From positions 17,082 to 62,430 of the forward strand of contig JAUNGV010000005.1 of assembly GCA_030524225.1 (NCBI GenBank): a stretch of DNA of 45,349 bases, written 5' to 3'. Shown here in pieces: positions 31,929 to 39,597 of the stretch. The notes under the pieces are model-generated. The model saw only the letters and a program-made list of their open reading frames with translations, was not told the DNA's origin and did no database searches. The number at the start of each line of letters is the position of its first letter. Position 1 is the stretch's first letter. A program made the translations under genes and the position numbers. This DNA is from Eubacteriales bacterium. Its GTDB lineage: Bacteria > Bacillota > Clostridia > Lachnospirales > Lachnospiraceae.

Positions 31929-32627
31929 ATGAGCAGGATCATTCTGAAATTGAGCGGCGAGGCGCTCGCCGGCGACAAGAAAATGGGATTTGACGAGGCG
32001 ACGGTTCGCCGCGTCGCGGGTCAGGTCAAGCGTCTGGTGGACGACGGCCATGAGGTCGGCGTTGTGACCGGAGGCGGCAACTTCTGGAGAGGACGTACCG
32101 GCAATGAGATCGACCGGGTCAAAGCGGATCAGATCGGTATGCTGGCGACGGTAATGAACTGCATCTATGTCTCGGAGATTTTCCGGGGCGAGGGGATGAA
32201 AACGAGCGTGCTCACGCCGTTTGAGTGCGGTTCCTTTACGAAGCTGTTTTCCAAGGATCGGGCGAATAAATATTTTTCCAGAGGCATGGTGGTCTTTTTT
32301 GCGGGCGGCACGGGACATCCGTATTTCTCCACGGACACCGGCGTGGTGCTGCGGGCTGTCGAGGTGGAGGCGGACGTGATTCTGCTGGCCAAGAATATCG
32401 ATGGTGTGTACGACAGCGATCCGGCGAAGAATCCGGATGCGAAGCGGTATAATCTGCTGCCGATCGACGACGTCATCAGCCAGAATCTGCAGGCGGTGGA
32501 TATGACGGCTTCCATTCTGGCCAAAGAGAACAGAATGCCGATGCGCGTCTTTGCGCTGCAGGAAGAGGACAGTATTGTCAAAGCAGCCAGCGGCGAGTTT
32601 AACGGAACAACCATCACGGTATCATAG
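31929..32627 (+). CDS. pyrH: UMP kinase
   Basis: 232 residues from ATG 31929, 6 nt after GGAGGG; the earlier in-frame start at 31911 overlaps that site and is rejected. L-K-L-S-G-E-A-L (residues about 5-12), V-V-T-G-G-G-N-F-W-R-G and A-G-G-T-G-H-P-Y-F-S-T-D-T are the amino-acid-kinase-fold motifs of bacterial PyrH. It converts UMP to UDP for RNA and nucleotide-sugar synthesis. It heads the conserved pyrH-frr-uppS-cdsA-dxr-rseP cluster. Confidence 0.96.
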   Translation: MSRIILKLSGEALAGDKKMGFDEATVRRVAGQVKRLVDDGHEVGVVTGGGNFWRGRTGNEIDRVKADQIGMLATVMNCIYVSEIFRGEGMKTSVLTPFECGSFTKLFSKDRANKYFSRGMVVFFAGGTGHPYFSTDTGVVLRAVEVEADVILLAKNIDGVYDSDPAKNPDAKRYNLLPIDDVISQNLQAVDMTASILAKENRMPMRVFALQEEDSIVKAASGEFNGTTITVS

Positions 32628-32669
32628 ATCACACAGAACTCTCAGGAACGGAGAACAAAGGAGAATACG

Positions 32670-33224
32670 ATGAACGAGAAAGTAAAAGGATATGATGAGA
32701 AGATGAAGAAGGCTCTGGACTATCTGCAGAGCGATCTGCAGGGAATCCGCGCGGGGCGTGCGAACCCTCATGTGCTTGACAAGCTGCGGGTGAATTACTA
32801 CGGATCCCCGACGCCGGTGCAGCAGGTGGCGAATGTGTCCGTGCCGGAGGCGCGCATCATTCAGATCGCGCCCTGGGACAAGTCGCTGATGAAGGAACTG
32901 GAAAAGGCGATTCTGGCTTCTGATATCGGAATCACTCCGACGAACGACGGCACGACGATCCGTCTCGTGTTCCCGGAACTGACCGAGGACAGACGTAAAG
33001 AGCTCTCCAAGGAGGTTCGCAAGAAAGGCGAGGAGGCCAAGGTGGCGATCCGCAATATCCGCCGCGACGGCAACGATGCGTTTAAGAAGATGCAGAAGAC
33101 TGATGATCTCTCCGAGGATGCGGTTGCGGATATGACCGATGAGCTGCAGAAGCTGACCGACAAGTACGGCAAGGAGATCGATTCCGTCATCGAGGCAAAG
33201 ACGAAGGAAATCATGACGGTATAA
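32670..33224 (+). CDS. frr: Ribosome recycling factor
   Basis: 184 residues from ATG 32670, with AAAGGAGAATACG upstream. G-I-R-A-G-R-A-N-P-H-V-L, Y-Y-G-S-P-T-P-V-Q-Q-V-A-N, I-A-P-W-D-K and the R-R-D-G-N-D-A helix motif are standard for RRF. With EF-G it splits post-termination ribosomes. The length (about 185) is normal. It lies 42 bp after pyrH, in the expected order. Confidence 0.97.
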   Translation: MNEKVKGYDEKMKKALDYLQSDLQGIRAGRANPHVLDKLRVNYYGSPTPVQQVANVSVPEARIIQIAPWDKSLMKELEKAILASDIGITPTNDGTTIRLVFPELTEDRRKELSKEVRKKGEEAKVAIRNIRRDGNDAFKKMQKTDDLSEDAVADMTDELQKLTDKYGKEIDSVIEAKTKEIMTV

Positions 33225-33316
33225 GTAGAAGGTATCAGTATAAATTAGGAAGACATCCCGGACGCACCGTTTCCTTTGCGGGAGCGGTATGTCTGGGGCG
33301 GGCGAAAGGCATTGGT

Positions 33317-34033
33317 ATGGAAACAGATAGAGTGATTCCACAGCATGTGGCGATTATCATGGACGGCAACGGGCGATGGGCCAAGGCGAAGGGGCTGCCC
33401 CGCAATATGGGGCATGCGCAGGGAGCGCGTGTAGTGGAGCGGATTCTGGAGGATGCGGATCATATGGGAATCCGTTATCTGACAGTCTACGCTTTTTCCA
33501 CGGAGAACTGGAGCAGGCCGGATCCCGAGGTGAAGGCGCTGATGAATCTGCTTCGCACGTATATGAAAACGAGTCTGGCAAAGTGCGCTAAAAACAATGT
33601 CTGCATCCGGGTGATTGGAGACAAATCGCGTCTCGATGAAGACCTGCAGAGAGCGATTGCGGGACTGGAGGAGGCCACAAAGGAGAACACCGGCATTCAT
33701 TTCCAGATCGCGATCAACTACGGCGGGCGCGACGAGATCGTGCGCGGCGTGCGTGCACTCGGCGAGAGGATCGCGGCGGGAGAGCTGCGGCCGGAGGAAA
33801 TCACGGAACAGATGATCGCCGCGTCGATCGATACGGCGGGGCTTCCGGATCCGGATCTGCTGATCCGGACCTGCGGAGAGGAGCGGATCTCCAATTTCCT
33901 GCTCTGGCAGGGGGCGTACACGGAGCTGTATTTCACACAGGCCGCGTGGCCGGATTTCACGAAAGAGGAGCTGGAGCGGGCAATTGACGCCTATAACCGC
34001 AGAGAGCGCCGGTACGGAGGTCTGAAGGGATGA
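33317..34033 (+). CDS. uppS: Isoprenyl transferase (undecaprenyl diphosphate synthase)
   Basis: 238 residues from ATG 33317. H-V-A-I-I-M-D-G-N-G-R-W-A is the cis-prenyltransferase block with the catalytic aspartate; Y-A-F-S-T-E-N-W-x-R and L-I-R-T-C-G-E-E-R-I-S-N-F-L-L-W-Q follow. It adds isopentenyl units in cis to farnesyl diphosphate, making the C55 carrier for peptidoglycan and wall polymers. The stop overlaps the start of cdsA by 4 bp (ATGA), implying translational coupling. Confidence 0.96.
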   Translation: METDRVIPQHVAIIMDGNGRWAKAKGLPRNMGHAQGARVVERILEDADHMGIRYLTVYAFSTENWSRPDPEVKALMNLLRTYMKTSLAKCAKNNVCIRVIGDKSRLDEDLQRAIAGLEEATKENTGIHFQIAINYGGRDEIVRGVRALGERIAAGELRPEEITEQMIAASIDTAGLPDPDLLIRTCGEERISNFLLWQGAYTELYFTQAAWPDFTKEELERAIDAYNRRERRYGGLKG

Positions 34034-34869
34034 AGCAGAGAATAATCAGCGGTGTCGTGATCGCTGTTCTGGCGATCGCTCTGGGACTGGTCGGCGGACT
34101 GACGATCGCTCTCGTGCTCTGCGGGTGCGCGCTGATCGGGTACTATGAACTCGTGCGGGCCTGCAAGGTACACGGAGAGGGAGAGCGGACGAATGCACTG
34201 GAAGTGGCGGGATTTGCCGCGACGGTGATTTATTATTTCGGACTGGCGTTCGGGGGCCGCGTGATCAGTGCCAATCTCTTTACACTGGTTGTGGTGATCG
34301 CGCTGGTGTTGGTGCTGATGGCGATTTATGTCTTTACGTTTCCGAAGTATCATGCCGATCAGGTGATGGCGGCGGCGTTCTGCTTTATTTACGCGCCGGT
34401 CATGATCTCGTGTATCTACCGCGCAAGACTTCTGCCGTACGGCCTGTACATCTATGCGCTGATCTTTTTCTGCTCATGGATCTGCGACACCTGCGCGTAT
34501 GCGTCGGGAATGCTCTTTGGAAAACATAAGCTGGTTCCGGTTCTGAGCCCGAAAAAGACGATCGAGGGTTCGATCGGCGGGGTGATCGGATCGGCGCTGC
34601 TGTGTCTGGGCGCTGCTTTTGTGCTGGAATATCAGTATCCGGAGGAGCACCTGCAGCTGCAGTTCCTGATCATTGGAATCTGCGGGAGCATTATCAGCCA
34701 GATCGGTGATCTGGCGGCATCCGCGATCAAGAGAAACCATCAGATCAAGGATTACGGAACCTGTATTCCGGGGCACGGCGGAATCATGGATCGCTTTGAC
34801 AGCGTTATTTTTACTGCGCCGATCATCTATTTTCTGGCGGTGCTGTTTCTGCAGCATGTGATAGGGTAA
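34030..34869 (+). CDS. cdsA: Phosphatidate cytidylyltransferase
   Basis: 279 residues, start overlapping the uppS stop. It is a multi-span membrane enzyme (about seven helices). Family motifs are S-P-K-K-T-I-E-G-S-I-G-G-V-I-G near residue 175 and K-D-Y-G-T-C-I-P-G-H-G-G-I-M-D-R-F-D near 240, which form the metal and CTP site. It makes CDP-diacylglycerol, the precursor of all bacterial phospholipids. It is followed after 6 bp by dxr. Confidence 0.95.
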   Translation: MKQRIISGVVIAVLAIALGLVGGLTIALVLCGCALIGYYELVRACKVHGEGERTNALEVAGFAATVIYYFGLAFGGRVISANLFTLVVVIALVLVLMAIYVFTFPKYHADQVMAAAFCFIYAPVMISCIYRARLLPYGLYIYALIFFCSWICDTCAYASGMLFGKHKLVPVLSPKKTIEGSIGGVIGSALLCLGAAFVLEYQYPEEHLQLQFLIIGICGSIISQIGDLAASAIKRNHQIKDYGTCIPGHGGIMDRFDSVIFTAPIIYFLAVLFLQHVIG

Positions 34870-34875
34870 AATAAA

Positions 34876-36069
34876 ATGATGAAAAATCTGATTATACTTG
34901 GCTCGACCGGCTCGATCGGAACACAGGCCCTCGACGTTGTGCGGACATACCGGGAAGATCTCTCTGTGCTGGGACTGGCGGCGGGCAGCAACGCCGTCAT
35001 GCTGGAGGAGCAGATCCGGGAGTTTCACCCCCGCATGGCCTGTCTCTGGGACGAGGCGGCGGCGCGGGATCTGCGGATACGCGTGGCGGATCTGCCGGTC
35101 AAGGTCGTCTGCGGAATGGAGGGCCTCCTCGAGCTGGCGCAGATGAAAGCGGGAGAAGAGCAGGAAGAGGCGGGTGAACGGACCCAGGGCGATGTGATTC
35201 TCCTGAACGCGGTGGTCGGAATGATCGGTATCCGTCCGACACTGGCGGCCATTGCTTCCGGCAAGACGATTGCTCTCGCGAACAAGGAGACGCTCGTGAC
35301 GGCGGGGCATCTGATCATGCCTGCGGCGGCACAGAAGGGTGTGCCGATTCTGCCGGTGGACAGCGAGCACAGCGCGATTTTCCAGTGTATGAACGGAGAG
35401 CCACAAAAACGCGTCAGCAGGATCCTGCTGACCTGTTCCGGAGGAACGTTCCGCGGCAAAAAGCGGGAGCAGCTGGTGGGGATGACGGCCAGAGACGCCT
35501 TAAAGAATCCGAACTGGGATATGGGAGCGAAGGTTACGATTGACTCGGCCAGTCTCGTCAACAAGGGACTGGAGGTCATGGAGGCCAAGTGGCTCTTTGG
35601 CGTCGATGTCTCTCAGATTCAGGTCGTGGTGCAGCCCCAGAGTCTCGTGCATTCCATGGTGGAATATGTGGACGGCTCGGTGATGGCGCATCTGGCTGCG
35701 CCGGATATGAGGCTTCCGATTCAGTACGCCTTTTTCTATCCGGACAGACGGCCGCTGGAGATTCCGAAGCTGGATCTGTTTTCTATCGGTCAGATTCTCT
35801 TTGAGAAGCCGGATACCGAAACCTTCCGGGGACTGGCGCTGGCGTACCGGGCGGCGCGGGAGGGCGGCAGTATGCCGACGGTGTTCAATGCGGCGAATGA
35901 GGAGGCGGTGGCGCTGTTCCGGAAGGATCAGATCCATTTCCTCGATATTTATGATAAGATAGAGGGCGCGATGGAAGCGCACCGTGTGATCGCGGAGCCG
36001 ACGCTGGAGCAGATTCTGGAGACAGAGCGGGAGGCCCGGGAAGCGGTAAGATGCGGCGGTCAGAGCTGA
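34876..36069 (+). CDS. dxr: 1-deoxy-D-xylulose 5-phosphate reductoisomerase
   Basis: 397 residues; ATG 34876 or the adjacent ATG 34879 may start it. N-terminal NADPH-binding I-L-G-S-T-G-S-I-G-T-Q-A-L, A-L-A-N-K-E-T-L-V-T-A-G, metal-site P-V-D-S-E-H-S-A-I-F-Q and C-terminal N-A-A-N-E-E-A-V are all present. It makes 2-C-methyl-erythritol 4-phosphate in the MEP isoprenoid pathway, whose later enzyme ispG lies nearby. A small acidic loop (G-E-E-Q-E-E-A-G-E-R near residue 93) may be a lineage-specific insertion. Confidence 0.96.
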   Translation: MMKNLIILGSTGSIGTQALDVVRTYREDLSVLGLAAGSNAVMLEEQIREFHPRMACLWDEAAARDLRIRVADLPVKVVCGMEGLLELAQMKAGEEQEEAGERTQGDVILLNAVVGMIGIRPTLAAIASGKTIALANKETLVTAGHLIMPAAAQKGVPILPVDSEHSAIFQCMNGEPQKRVSRILLTCSGGTFRGKKREQLVGMTARDALKNPNWDMGAKVTIDSASLVNKGLEVMEAKWLFGVDVSQIQVVVQPQSLVHSMVEYVDGSVMAHLAAPDMRLPIQYAFFYPDRRPLEIPKLDLFSIGQILFEKPDTETFRGLALAYRAAREGGSMPTVFNAANEEAVALFRKDQIHFLDIYDKIEGAMEAHRVIAEPTLEQILETEREAREAVRCGGQS

Positions 36070-36129
36070 CGGAGGCTGGCACAAAAGTAATGGAGTGGGG
36101 GAGAACGAAAGGAAAGGACGAGGCTTTTT

Positions 36130-37185
36130 ATGTTAGTTAGTATTATTGCGTTTCTCGTTATTTTCAGTGTGATCGTGATCTCCCACGAATTCGGACATTA
36201 TGCAATTGCAAGGCGCAACGGTATCCGGGTGACGGAGTTCGACATCGGAATGGGACCGACGCTGTTTCACTGGCAGCGGGGCGAAACGGAATTCTGTATC
36301 AAGGCGCTGCCGATCGGCGGAGCGTGTCTCTTTGACGGGATGAACGGACTGGAGCAGGAGAAGGGAGATCTGGATGAGCACGCTTTCCCCAACGCGCCGG
36401 TCTGGGGAAGGATTGCGACCGTGTTCGCGGGGCCGTTTGCCAATTTTATTCTGGGCTTTCTCTTCGCAGTGATTATCGTGGCGTTTGCGGGGACGGATCT
36501 GCCGGTGGTGCAGCAGATCATGCCGGATTCCGCAGCACAGGAGGCGGGACTGCAGGCGGGCGATACGATCACACGGATCAACGGGGAAAGTATCCATCTG
36601 TACCGGGAAGTCAGCCTGATCTCAGCGATGAATTACGGTGAGCCGCTCACGATCACCTATGAGCGCAGCGGAGAAAAAAGTACGGTGACGGTGACGCCGA
36701 AGTACGATGAGGCCAGCGGAAGATATTATATCGGTCTGCTGGGATCGGGCGAGTATTTGAAGTGCAATGCCCTTCAGGTATTCCAGTACGGCTTCTATGA
36801 GGCGGAGTACTGGGTGAAGGCGACGGTCAAGTCGCTCGGCACGATTTTCACAGGACATTTCTCCAAAGATGACCTCTCAGGACCGGTCGGCGTCGTCAAA
36901 ATTGTGGACGACACATACGATCAGGCCAAGCAGTACGGAATCGAGACGGTTCTGCTCTCCTTCCTGAATATCGCGACCCTGCTCTCGATCAATCTGGGCA
37001 TCGTCAACCTCCTGCCCCTCCCCGCACTGGACGGCGGCAGACTGGTCTTCCTGCTCATAGAAGCCATCCGAGGCAAACCCATCCCCCCGGACAAAGAAGG
37101 CATGGTCCACCTGGCAGGAATCATAGCGCTGTTCGCGCTGATGATATTTGTATTGTTTAATGATATATCAAAATATTTCAGGTAG
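36130..37185 (+). CDS. rseP: RIP metalloprotease RseP (site-2 protease)
   Basis: 351 residues from ATG 36130. The first span holds the zinc-binding H-E-F-G-H, followed by G-I-R-V-T-E-F-D-I-G-M-G-P. A single PDZ domain (about 115-205, with A-G-L-Q-A-G-D-T-I-T-R-I-N-G) and the C-terminal N-L-L-P-L-P-A-L-D-G-G-R motif complete the site. It is an intramembrane protease that cleaves anti-sigma factors and leftover signal peptides. It ends the pyrH-to-rseP run and is followed by an exceptionally long terminator. Confidence 0.95.
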   Translation: MLVSIIAFLVIFSVIVISHEFGHYAIARRNGIRVTEFDIGMGPTLFHWQRGETEFCIKALPIGGACLFDGMNGLEQEKGDLDEHAFPNAPVWGRIATVFAGPFANFILGFLFAVIIVAFAGTDLPVVQQIMPDSAAQEAGLQAGDTITRINGESIHLYREVSLISAMNYGEPLTITYERSGEKSTVTVTPKYDEASGRYYIGLLGSGEYLKCNALQVFQYGFYEAEYWVKATVKSLGTIFTGHFSKDDLSGPVGVVKIVDDTYDQAKQYGIETVLLSFLNIATLLSINLGIVNLLPLPALDGGRLVFLLIEAIRGKPIPPDKEGMVHLAGIIALFALMIFVLFNDISKYFR

Positions 37186-37199
37186 CATTGAGCAGTGCG

Positions 37200-37271
37200 C
37201 AGAGACAGAAAAGCAGAAGGCAGTCCGGAAGAGTTCACTCTTCCGGACTGCCTTCTGTTTTTCTGTCTCTG
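37200..37271. terminator. 34-bp stem terminator after rseP
   Basis: Arms 37200-37233 and 37238-37271 are complementary at every position (one G-U), with a 4-nt TTCA loop. It is far longer than normal terminators and its T-run lies inside the 3' arm. It cuts the otherwise conserved rseP-ispG linkage. Confidence 0.8.
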
Positions 37272-37272
37272 C

Positions 37273-37376
37273 ATACGGCGAAAGCCGTGAAGCGAGAAAA
37301 TGCGAAGCGTTTTCGAGCGTGCACTGCGGGGTAGTGAGAGTTATAGATGGCTCGGTATACGGCGAAAGCCGTGAAG
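37273..37376 (+). repeat. Two copies of a GNRA-loop hairpin unit
   Basis: ATACGGCGAAAGCCGTGAAG occurs at 37273-37292 and again at 37357-37376, 84 bp apart. Each contains the ACGGC-GAAA-GCCGT hairpin. Between them lies a GAAAATGC/GCGTTTTC hairpin near 37297-37315. No gene is supported here. Confidence 0.7.
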
Positions 37377-37383
37377 ATTTTGA

Positions 37384-37411
37384 TTGCTTTTTTAACTGGA
37401 GAGAATATAAT
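37384..37411 (+). promoter_or_regulatory. Promoter of the structured RNA
   Basis: TTGCTT (37384-37389), 16-bp spacer, perfect TATAAT (37406-37411). Transcription would start near 37418. Confidence 0.65.
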
Positions 37412-37417
37412 GAAAGC

Positions 37418-37671
37418 AGGAACAGCAATGTTCCCGATGTAAGAGCATCGTTAAAAGTTGGGCTGCAGGTGGAGCAGGTTAAATTTCCATCGCGTTAGAT
37501 GTCTTACTGGGCATCGAGCCTGGCAGTTTGGAAAAAGCTGTAGTCCACGTGGAGGACTTAATGATTTCCACGCCGTTGTGGGTATCTTTACTGGATACCG
37601 AGGCTGACAACCAGCAGAAAACTCTTGTATCATGATTCTCAGGGGAGTGTGGTCTTCACACTCCCCTCTTT
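37418..37671 (+). ncRNA. Candidate structured non-coding RNA, possibly raiA-motif class
   Basis: About 250 nt between a promoter and an intrinsic terminator, without a convincing ORF. Hairpins seen: GGAAC/GTTCC (37419-37434), CGATG/CATCG (37435-37450), AGTCC/GGACT (37542-37558). Two homologous subdomains lie at about 37484-37535 and 37565-37615. Each begins TTTCCA, then CG-CGTT, then a hairpin with ACTG in its loop (GATGTC/GGCATC; GGTATC/GATACC), then CGAGCCTGGCA or CGAGGCTGACA. It is not tmRNA, SRP RNA, RNase P or a riboswitch that I recognise. Size and clostridial host would suit the raiA-motif RNA, but I could not check the consensus. It could instead act as a leader of the next gene. Confidence 0.65.
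37642..37671 (+). terminator. Terminator of the structured RNA, upstream of PBECR4-like gene
   Basis: GGGGAGTGTG (37642-37651), loop GTCTT, CACACTCCCC (37657-37666), then TCTTT. It ends 17 nt before ATG 37689, leaving no room for a separate promoter of that gene. Confidence 0.85.
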
Positions 37672-37688
37672 GTATATATGGAGGCAGA

Positions 37689-38312
37689 ATGGCAACAAAA
37701 ACAGAAAAGAAAAACACAATCAGACAGGAAATTATAGAGTCTGCAGGCGTATATAGCCGAAGACTGGCAGGCAAAACTTTTCTGTTTGTGTATGGAGATG
37801 AATTTTTTGAAGTGGCTTTTCCGATAGATCATTTTCTTCATCTGACGGGAGTGGAGACGAAATTATCACCTAAGGATTTTTACAGGAATGCAAAGAGAGG
37901 CTTGCTTACAACTGCTCAGTTTTACTTTAGCGCGAGACATTCCTATGCGAATGCAAAAAGAAAATTACCTTGCCTGAAACGTCTGCCTGAACTGACTGAT
38001 CGTGTGGTATGCATTCTCAAAAATATGCAGACAGTAACAATTATTTATAAAATAAGTGTTACGAATCTAGAATTTACCCTAGGACTGACAGAAAATACGG
38101 ACTTTTATGGGAATAGGGTAAATGAATATTTCCTGCCAATGTCCCTGCGTGTGGAAGATTCTTCTGTGGAAAAAAGTGCCGGTGGAGAGGTTGTTGATTT
38201 TATATTTGAAAGAGATGCCAGTAAAATGAAATATGATGTGATGCTGGTGAATGATAAGGATAAGATTCCTGAAAGAATCAAATGCTTGATTAGCGACAGC
38301 TTTTTTAAATAA
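37689..38312 (+). CDS. PBECR4-like nuclease-fold protein
   Basis: 207 residues from ATG 37689 with GGAGG 6 nt upstream; a longer frame from 37632 runs through the terminator stem. The core (G-K-T-F-L-F-V-Y-G-D-E-F-F-E-V-A-F, H-F-L-H-L-T-G-V, K-D-F-Y-R-N-A, R-H-S-Y-A-N-A-K-R-K-L, T-N-L-E-F-T-L-G-L-T-E-N, Y-F-L-P-M-S-L-R-V-E-D) resembles the PBECR4 domain, predicted to share the Barnase/EndoU/ColicinE5/RelE fold and often found in phage or polymorphic-toxin settings. No activity is established to my knowledge. The gene is clearly AT-richer than its neighbours with different codon use, suggesting transfer. It appears to depend on read-through from the RNA upstream. No immunity gene was seen. Confidence 0.75.
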   Translation: MATKTEKKNTIRQEIIESAGVYSRRLAGKTFLFVYGDEFFEVAFPIDHFLHLTGVETKLSPKDFYRNAKRGLLTTAQFYFSARHSYANAKRKLPCLKRLPELTDRVVCILKNMQTVTIIYKISVTNLEFTLGLTENTDFYGNRVNEYFLPMSLRVEDSSVEKSAGGEVVDFIFERDASKMKYDVMLVNDKDKIPERIKCLISDSFFK

Positions 38313-38347
38313 TGTGTTCTTTCAATAGAAACTATATTGACTACATA

Positions 38348-38376
38348 AGTCAGCTCAACTGAGCAGAGACTTTTTT
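38348..38376 (+). terminator. Terminator after the PBECR4-like gene
   Basis: AGTC-A-GCTC (38348-38356), loop AACT, GAGC-AGA-GACT (38361-38371), then T5. Modest stem with an internal loop but a good T-tract. Confidence 0.6.
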
Positions 38377-38415
38377 CCGGAAATGTGCTACACTGGAACA
38401 AACGTATATTGCGAC

Positions 38416-38446
38416 GCCTGCCTCCGTTTCCGGCGGCAGGCTCTTT
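38416..38446 (+). terminator. Hairpin in the ispG leader (terminator or attenuator)
   Basis: GCCTGCC (38416-38422) pairs with GGCAGGC (38435-38441), with an inner CCG/CGG, followed by TCTTTG. It lies 44 bp before ispG, downstream of a TACACT -10-like box (38389-38394) that lacks a clear -35. Confidence 0.5.
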
Positions 38447-38489
38447 GTATCGGGGACGGCGCAGAGGCCGCAGACAGGAGAAGGAGTAT

Positions 38490-39545
38490 ATGACGAAGCG
38501 AGACCACACGAAGGTGATTCAGATCGGCAACCGCAGGATCGGCGGGGGGAATCCCGTGCTGATCCAGTCCATGACGAATACGCCGACGGAGGATGTCGGG
38601 CGCACGGTGGCGCAGATCCTCGCGCTCGAGCAGGCCGGATGCGAGATTATCCGCTGTACGGTGCCGAATGAGAAGGCGGCGAAGGCGCTTGCCGAGATCA
38701 AGAAACAGATTCATATTCCGCTCGTTGCGGACATTCATTTTGATTACAAAATGGCGATTGCGGCGATTGAGAACGGCGCGGATAAAATCCGGATCAATCC
38801 CGGAAATATCGGAGGTCCGGAGAAGATCGCGGCTGTCGTTTCGGCGGCGAAGGAGCGAGGCATTCCGATCCGCGTCGGCGTCAACAGCGGATCCCTCGAG
38901 AAGGAGCTGGTTGAGAAATACCACGGCGTGACGCCGGAGGGGCTCGTGGAGAGCGCGCTCGATAAGGTGGGAATGATCGAGGCCTGCGGATACGACCGCA
39001 TGGTCATCAGCATCAAATCCTCGAATGTCATGAACTGTATCCGGGCGCACGAGATTCTGGCGGAGAAGACGGACTATCCTCTGCATGTCGGTATTACGGA
39101 GGCGGGGACGGTGATGAGCGGCAGTATCAAATCCTCTGTCGGTCTGGGCGTCATTCTCTATGAGGGAATCGGGGATACGATCCGCGTCTCTCTGACAGGG
39201 GATCCTCTCGAGGAGATCAAGGCGGCGAAACTCATCCTGCGCACGCTCGGACTGCGGAAGGGCGGCGTGGAAGTTGTCTCCTGTCCGACCTGCGGGAGGA
39301 CGAAAATTGACCTGATCGGTCTGGCGAACCGGGTGGAAACTCTGGTGCAGGGATACCCGCTCGACATCACCGTGGCGGTCATGGGCTGTGCGGTCAACGG
39401 ACCCGGCGAAGCGAAAGAGGCGGATATCGGCGTCGCGGGCGGCGTCGGAGAAGGACTTCTGATCAAACACGGAGAGGTCGTCAAAAAGGTGAAAGAGGAC
39501 GAACTTCTCGATGCGCTGAAAGAAGAACTGGATCACTGGGCATAG
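38490..39545 (+). CDS. ispG: 4-hydroxy-3-methylbut-2-enyl diphosphate synthase (flavodoxin)
   Basis: 351 residues from ATG 38490, with AGGAGAAGGAG upstream; a longer frame from 38385 covers the leader hairpin and is rejected. P-V-L-I-Q-S-M-T-N-T, the TIM-barrel strands (P-L-V-A-D-I-H-F-D) and the iron-sulfur ligands in S-C-P-T-C-G-R and M-G-C-A-V-N-G-P-G-E are complete. IspG reduces the cyclic diphosphate to HMBPP late in the MEP pathway, using a 4Fe-4S cluster. It lacks the extra central domain of plant enzymes, as usual for Firmicutes. It is 52 bp from polC and probably cotranscribed. Confidence 0.96.
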   Translation: MTKRDHTKVIQIGNRRIGGGNPVLIQSMTNTPTEDVGRTVAQILALEQAGCEIIRCTVPNEKAAKALAEIKKQIHIPLVADIHFDYKMAIAAIENGADKIRINPGNIGGPEKIAAVVSAAKERGIPIRVGVNSGSLEKELVEKYHGVTPEGLVESALDKVGMIEACGYDRMVISIKSSNVMNCIRAHEILAEKTDYPLHVGITEAGTVMSGSIKSSVGLGVILYEGIGDTIRVSLTGDPLEEIKAAKLILRTLGLRKGGVEVVSCPTCGRTKIDLIGLANRVETLVQGYPLDITVAVMGCAVNGPGEAKEADIGVAGGVGEGLLIKHGEVVKKVKEDELLDALKEELDHWA

Positions 39546-39597
39546 CGGTATAGAAAGTATCGCAGTGATAGAAGCGGGAAGAGACAGACGGGACATT

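Noticed and set aside
37148-37498. 116-codon plus-strand frame after rseP
   Set aside because: It runs through a 34-bp palindrome and hairpin repeats and has no ribosome binding site or known domain.
37418-37671. tmRNA, SRP RNA, RNase P RNA, T-box or glycine riboswitch
   Set aside because: None of their diagnostic conserved segments is present; the twin-subdomain layout also differs from the tandem glycine aptamer.
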